Of a stretch of DNA of 64,000 nucleotides, positions 59,937 to 64,000 are shown one piece after another; within the stretch, counting starts at the first letter, position 1; each line of letters opens with the position of its first letter. The position numbers and the translations under genes were made by a program. The notes under the pieces were generated by a model, which saw only the letters and a list, made by a program, of their open reading frames with translations, was not told the DNA's origin and ran no database searches. The stretch is from the NCBI GenBank assembly GCA_963711255.1, contig CAVQDO010000035.1:124001-188000 (forward strand), in the 5' to 3' direction. Source of the DNA: GCA-2746365 sp963711255 (lineage in GTDB: Bacteria; Pseudomonadota; Gammaproteobacteria; SZUA-229).

Positions 59937-60860
59937 ATGGCTTACGATGTTTCAACTTTTCAGGGTTTAATTTTCGCGGTACAGGATTACTGGCAAAAAC
60001 AGGGCTGCGCTGTGCTGCAGCCACTGGATATGGAAGTTGGAGCCGGTACGTTCCACCCGGCAACCTTTTTACGGGCAGTGGGCCCTGAGCCCTGGCGCGC
60101 TGCCTACGTTCAGCCGTGCCGCCGACCAACGGATGGCCGCTATGGTGAAAACCCCAATCGACTGCAGCACTACTACCAGTTTCAGGTAGTACTTAAACCT
60201 TCACCGGATGACATTCAGGCACTGTACCTGGGGTCGCTGGAAGCCCTGGGTTTTGATTTGCTGGAGCACGATGTTCGTTTTGTCGAGGATAACTGGGAGT
60301 CACCGACTCTGGGTGCCTGGGGACTGGGATGGGAAGTCTGGCTTAATGGCATGGAAGTTACCCAGTTTACCTATTTTCAGCAGGTAGGCGGTCTTGAGTG
60401 CCGTCCGGTAACCGGTGAAATCACCTACGGCCTGGAACGCCTGGCAATGTACCTGCAGGAAAAAGAAAGTGTTTTCGATTTAATCTGGACCAGGGGGCCG
60501 CAGGGGGATGTTACTTATGGTGACGTGTTCCATCAAAATGAAGTCGAGATGTCGACTTACAATTTTGAGCATGCCGATACAGAAAAACTGTTCCGGCTAT
60601 TTGACGACTGCGAGTCTGAAAGTCAGCGGCTGATAGATTTAAGCCTGTCATTGCCAGCTTATGAAATGGTATTAAAAGCATCGCATGCCTTTAACCTGCT
60701 GGATGCACGGCATGCCATCTCGGTGACGGAGCGCCAGCGTTTTATTCTGCGTGTGCGCACTCTTTCAAGAGCGGTTGCGCAGGCCTATTATGATTCGCGT
60801 GAAGCCCTTGGCTTTCCTATAGGCAATGCCTCTGCACAGGTAAAAGGAGGCGCAGCATGA
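59937..60860 (+). CDS. glyQ: Glycyl-tRNA synthetase alpha subunit
   Basis: The 307-residue class II synthetase subunit activates glycine in the alpha2beta2 enzyme. Conserved blocks include LQPLDMEVGAGTFHPATFLRA, YVQPCRRPTDGRYGENPNRL, EDNWESPTLGAWGLGWEVWL and EITYGLERLAMYLQ. I use the ATG at 59937, which aligns with the E. coli start; an ATG seven codons upstream is also in frame. The stop overlaps the glyS start by four bases (ATGA). Confidence 0.96.
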   Translation: MAYDVSTFQGLIFAVQDYWQKQGCAVLQPLDMEVGAGTFHPATFLRAVGPEPWRAAYVQPCRRPTDGRYGENPNRLQHYYQFQVVLKPSPDDIQALYLGSLEALGFDLLEHDVRFVEDNWESPTLGAWGLGWEVWLNGMEVTQFTYFQQVGGLECRPVTGEITYGLERLAMYLQEKESVFDLIWTRGPQGDVTYGDVFHQNEVEMSTYNFEHADTEKLFRLFDDCESESQRLIDLSLSLPAYEMVLKASHAFNLLDARHAISVTERQRFILRVRTLSRAVAQAYYDSREALGFPIGNASAQVKGGAA

Positions 60861-62935
60861 GTCAGAACGCGCCCTTGTTGATAGAACTGGGAACAGAAGA
60901 GCTGCCGCCAAAAGCCCTGAAAAAACTTTCAGCTGCATTTAGTAATGGCATAACGGACGGATTAAAAAAAGCCGGGTTTGATATTGGCACAGTGGAATCA
61001 TTTGCTGCACCAAGAAGGCTTGCTTTGCTCATTAATGATGTCGCCGTGTCACAGCCCGATAGAGATGTTGAGCGTAAAGGTCCCGCTTTAAAAGCAGCCT
61101 ATGATGCAGATGGCAATCCGACAAAAGCGGTAATGGGTTTTGCAAAGTCCTGTGGTGTTGAAGTGGCCGATTTGCAGCAGCAGGAAACGAACAAAGGCAC
61201 CTGGCTGGTGTTTAAGGCGACAGAAAAAGGCCAGCAGCTGGCAGACCTGATCGAAGCGATTATTAACCAGTCATTATCTCGCCTGCCGATTCCGAAGCGT
61301 ATGCGCTGGGGAAGTTCCGATGTTGAATTCGTCCGCCCGGTTCACTGGCTGGTGTTGATGCACGGCAGTAAGGTTATTGATGCGCAGGTGCTGGGCCTGA
61401 AGTCATCGGCCAGCACATTTGGCCATCGCTTTCATTCTCCGGGTGAAATCATTTTGCAGGATGCCAGTGAGTACGCAGCTAAACTTCGTACTGAAGGTTA
61501 TGTCATTACCAGTTTTGAAGAAAGAAAAGAAAAGATCAGGCAGCAGGTTATCGATACAGTAAAGCAGCTCGGCGCTGAAGCTGTACTGGATGAAGACTTG
61601 CTGGAAGAAGTAACGGCTTTAAATGAATGGCCGGTTGCAGTCGCAGGTGAGTTTGAAGAAATATACCTGCAGGTTCCATCTGAAGCCTTGATCAAAACCA
61701 TGCAGGATAACCAGAAATATTTTCCGGTTAAAGATGCTTCCGGTGAATTGAAAAACTATTTTGTCACGATTAGTAATATCGACAGTAAATCACCGGAAAA
61801 AGTTAAGGCCGGTAATGAGCGCGTAGTGCGGCCACGATTGTCTGACGCAATGTTTTTCTGGCAGCAGGATCAGAAGCAGCCGCTTGAATCATTTAATGCT
61901 GCCCTGGAAAAAGTAGTGTTCCAGAAGAAGCTTGGTAGCATTGCGGAAAAAACACAGCGTGTTGCCAGGCTGGCAGAGGATATTGCCGGGCAGCTTAACG
62001 CCAATGTTGATTACGTGAAGCGTGCTGCATTATTAAGCAAGTGTGATTTAATGACTGACATGGTCGGCGAGTTTGCATCGTTGCAGGGAGTTATGGGTAA
62101 ACGGTACGCGCAGGTTGCCGGCGAAGCAGATGAAGTTGCCGATGCGCTGGATGAACAATATAAACCGCGCGGTGCCAATGATGAAACAGCAGCTTCTGCA
62201 ACAGGCCAGGTGCTTTCTATAAGTGACAAACTCGATACCCTGGTCGGGATTTTTGCTATCGGGCAAAAGCCAACAGGTGAGAAAGATCCTTATGCACTGC
62301 GCCGTGCATCATTAGGTATTTTGCGTACCATTATAGAGCGCGGTCTTGATCTTGATCTTAAGCAGCTGATTAGCGCATCGGCAAAATTACTGTCAGATAA
62401 GGTTGATGCAGGCAAGGTCGAACAGGATGTGTTTGATTATATTTTGGAAAGACTGCGTGCCTACTATATGGATCGTAATGTAACGCCTGATGTTTTCGAT
62501 GCGGTGTCAGCGTTGTCGCCTTCTCGCCCCCTGGATTTTGATAAACGTATTCGGGCCGTAACTGTTTTTCGTGAGCTGGCTGAAGCTGAGAGCCTGGCAG
62601 CCGCGAATAAACGTGTCGGTAATATTCTTAAGAAGTCAGCCAGCAGTAATACGATAAAAGTGGACGAAAGCCTGCTATCGGAACAGGCAGAGAAAAACCT
62701 TTATCAGACCTTGACTTCGTTGAGCCTGAAAGTTGAGCCAATGTTTGACTCGGGCGATTATGAAAATGCTTTGAGCCAGTTGTCCTCGCTGCGTGATCCT
62801 GTTGATGCGTTTTTTGATTCGGTCATGGTTATGGCAGATGATGAAGCGGTAAAAAATAATCGTATTGCGCTGCTTAATAGTATGAACCAGTTGTTTCTTC
62901 GCGCAGCTGACCTGTCGCGTTTACATCAATCGTAG
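60857..62935 (+). CDS. glyS: Glycyl-tRNA synthetase beta subunit
   Basis: The 692-residue subunit provides tRNA recognition for glycyl-tRNA synthesis. It starts LLIELGTEELPPKALKKL, contains PIPKRMRWGSSDVEFVRPVHW, VRPRLSDAMFFWQQD, DLMTDMVGEFASLQGVMG and DPYALRRASLGILR, and ends with a DALR-like anticodon-binding domain. Length matches the family (689 in E. coli). Confidence 0.97.
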   Translation: MSQNAPLLIELGTEELPPKALKKLSAAFSNGITDGLKKAGFDIGTVESFAAPRRLALLINDVAVSQPDRDVERKGPALKAAYDADGNPTKAVMGFAKSCGVEVADLQQQETNKGTWLVFKATEKGQQLADLIEAIINQSLSRLPIPKRMRWGSSDVEFVRPVHWLVLMHGSKVIDAQVLGLKSSASTFGHRFHSPGEIILQDASEYAAKLRTEGYVITSFEERKEKIRQQVIDTVKQLGAEAVLDEDLLEEVTALNEWPVAVAGEFEEIYLQVPSEALIKTMQDNQKYFPVKDASGELKNYFVTISNIDSKSPEKVKAGNERVVRPRLSDAMFFWQQDQKQPLESFNAALEKVVFQKKLGSIAEKTQRVARLAEDIAGQLNANVDYVKRAALLSKCDLMTDMVGEFASLQGVMGKRYAQVAGEADEVADALDEQYKPRGANDETAASATGQVLSISDKLDTLVGIFAIGQKPTGEKDPYALRRASLGILRTIIERGLDLDLKQLISASAKLLSDKVDAGKVEQDVFDYILERLRAYYMDRNVTPDVFDAVSALSPSRPLDFDKRIRAVTVFRELAEAESLAAANKRVGNILKKSASSNTIKVDESLLSEQAEKNLYQTLTSLSLKVEPMFDSGDYENALSQLSSLRDPVDAFFDSVMVMADDEAVKNNRIALLNSMNQLFLRAADLSRLHQS

Positions 62936-62958
62936 GTATAACCTGAAAAACAAATCAT

Positions 62959-63498
62959 ATGAAACTGATCGTTCTAGATAGAGATGGTGTGATTAACCAT
63001 GATTCCGATGCTTATATAAAAAGCTCGGAAGAATGGGATCCTATTGACGGCAGCCTGGAGGCTATTGCACGATTAAACCAAGAGGGTTATATCGTGGTGG
63101 TAGCCAGTAACCAGTCAGGGTTGGCGAGAGGTTATTTTGATATTGAATCATTATCAGCCATGCACAAGAAAATGGCTGACATGCTGTCAAAAGTAGGCGG
63201 CCGTGTAGACGCTATTTTTTATTGCCCTCATGGGCCGGATGACTCCTGTGATTGCAGAAAGCCAAAGCCGGGCATGCTACTGGATATTGGCCAGCGCTTT
63301 AATGTGCCATTAGACGAAGTCATATTTATTGGTGACAGTGTTTCTGATATCAAGGCGGCAAGTAATGCCCACGCCAGGCCGGTACTGGTACGAACAGGAA
63401 AAGGAGAGAAGGCTGAGAAAATATTGCAGGCTGAATGCAAAGGTAAAGTACCAGTTTATGATGACCTGGCTGCCGCTGTTACTGCAATATTACGGTAA
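62959..63498 (+). CDS. gmhB: D-glycero-beta-D-manno-heptose 1,7-bisphosphate 7-phosphatase
   Basis: This HAD-family phosphatase of 179 residues acts in synthesis of ADP-heptose for the lipopolysaccharide inner core. The catalytic motif is VLDRDGVINHDS, motif II is VVASNQSGLARG and the acid motif is FIGDSVSDIKAA. A structural zinc site is visible in FYCPHGPDDSCDCRKPKPGM. It lies between glyS and a plsC-like gene, a common gammaproteobacterial order. Confidence 0.96.
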   Translation: MKLIVLDRDGVINHDSDAYIKSSEEWDPIDGSLEAIARLNQEGYIVVVASNQSGLARGYFDIESLSAMHKKMADMLSKVGGRVDAIFYCPHGPDDSCDCRKPKPGMLLDIGQRFNVPLDEVIFIGDSVSDIKAASNAHARPVLVRTGKGEKAEKILQAECKGKVPVYDDLAAAVTAILR

Positions 63499-63506
63499 TT
63501 GATTTT

Positions 63507-64000
63507 ATGGAAACAAGGCCAGTTTTATATATTCGATCATTTTTATTCTGGATAGGATTCATTATTAACACGCTGGTGTTTGGCTCGTTAATTGTTTTTT
63601 TGTTCTTCACTCCTTCAGGTTTCCGCTTAAGAATTGCCCGTGCCTGGTCACTGATTAATAATGTGTTATTAAAAATCTTTTGTGGTATCGATTATAAAGT
63701 CCAGGGCGCCGAAAATCTGGATGTTGATACGGCAATAATATTAAGCAAACATCAGTCTACCTGGGAAACACTGGCGTTACATTCATTCACACCTTATGTG
63801 CGCTGGGTGTTTAAGCGTGAATTAATGAGAATACCGATATTTGGCTGGGCACTTGCATTAACCGACCCTATTGCGATAAATCGCGGCGCTGGCAGGGTGG
63901 CAATTAAACAGTTAATTACAGAAGGTACTGAGAAACTCAATGCTGGAAAATGGATGCTGTTATTCCCGGAAGGAACCAGAACCGCCCCGGGTAAGACGCA
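63507..64000 (+). CDS. 1-acylglycerol-3-phosphate acyltransferase-like protein (plsC type), 5' part
   Basis: The frame from ATG at 63507 runs past the end of the window, giving the first 164 residues. It has an N-terminal membrane segment (FWIGFIINTLVFGSLIVFLFF), the acyltransferase motif SKHQSTWET (histidine followed by Glu in place of the usual Asp), an FKRELMRIPIFGW block and LLFPEGTRT. PlsC makes phosphatidic acid from lysophosphatidic acid. The HX4E variant is common in a gammaproteobacterial branch of this family. Position after gmhB matches other genomes. Confidence 0.9.
   Translation, partial: METRPVLYIRSFLFWIGFIINTLVFGSLIVFLFFTPSGFRLRIARAWSLINNVLLKIFCGIDYKVQGAENLDVDTAIILSKHQSTWETLALHSFTPYVRWVFKRELMRIPIFGWALALTDPIAINRGAGRVAIKQLITEGTEKLNAGKWMLLFPEGTRTAPGKT

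Overview
The window is a contiguous piece of a gammaproteobacterial chromosome, apparently from a free-living, respiring, probably aquatic bacterium. The evidence is conserved gammaproteobacterial gene neighbourhoods (polA facing engB across an sRNA-like spacer, glyQ-glyS-gmhB-plsC, a complete ccmABCDEFGHI-dsbA cluster behind a cytochrome c4 gene, ubiK-yifB) and the family-level character of nearly every protein. I see no phage, transposase, integrase, CRISPR array or classical genomic island. The species cannot be named from the sequence alone.

Layout. 1-4.3 kb, plus strand: the end of an outer-membrane beta-barrel gene, the UvrD helicase, a Tat-exported TRAP solute receptor and a small DUF1289 protein. 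4.3-12.9 kb, minus strand: homoserine kinase, TRAP permeases DctQ and DctM, a SixA-type phosphatase, PlsB acyltransferase and a DUF748 envelope protein. 13.2-17.0 kb: polA, a strong candidate small RNA in the position of Spot 42/ErsA, then engB. 17.2-25.8 kb: cytochrome c4, the cytochrome c maturation operon and dsbA. 25.9-28.8 kb: an LPP20-type lipoprotein, a 52-bp tandem repeat array, a transglutaminase-like protein split by a frameshift, and an unknown protein. 28.9-35.7 kb: tRNA-Arg(CCG), yifB/comM, ubiK, and two ammonium modules (TorF-like porin-glnK-amtB, then glnK-amtB). The first module sits behind a near-consensus NtrC site and sigma-54 promoter. A second array of the 52-bp repeat family, in inverted orientation, closes this stretch.

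35.8-54.2 kb: a DUF1631 gene split by one missing base in a Gly-rich tract, a response regulator with a degenerate GGDEF domain, rhodanese, msrB, an arsR-arsM pair, DUF465, a NUDIX hydrolase, an S9 peptidase, a large cache-HAMP-PAS-GGDEF-EAL protein, a secreted matrixin-type protease with a partner, peptide deformylase, an orphan ParS/MbcA-like protein, a DjlA-type co-chaperone followed by a nonsense-interrupted gene, a LON-N domain protein and DUF1853. 54.3-57.4 kb: a Fur-superfamily regulator resembling Irr/PerR, facing a DUF3501, Fe-S oxidoreductase and rubrerythrin cluster. A perfect 7-1-7 inverted repeat of Irr/PerR type lies upstream of rubrerythrin. 57.7-64 kb: a dihydrolipoamide dehydrogenase-like flavoprotein, an unknown gene, glyQS, gmhB and the start of a plsC-like gene.

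The most notable observations are regulatory and structural: the polA-engB sRNA with two C/U-rich loops, the NtrC/sigma-54 ammonium regulon, the Irr/PerR-like box with its linked regulator, the 52-bp repeats that each carry a Shine-Dalgarno and ATG, a three-member family of CCGCAGAGAC palindromes at gene ends, and three genes broken by a frameshift or stop codon.
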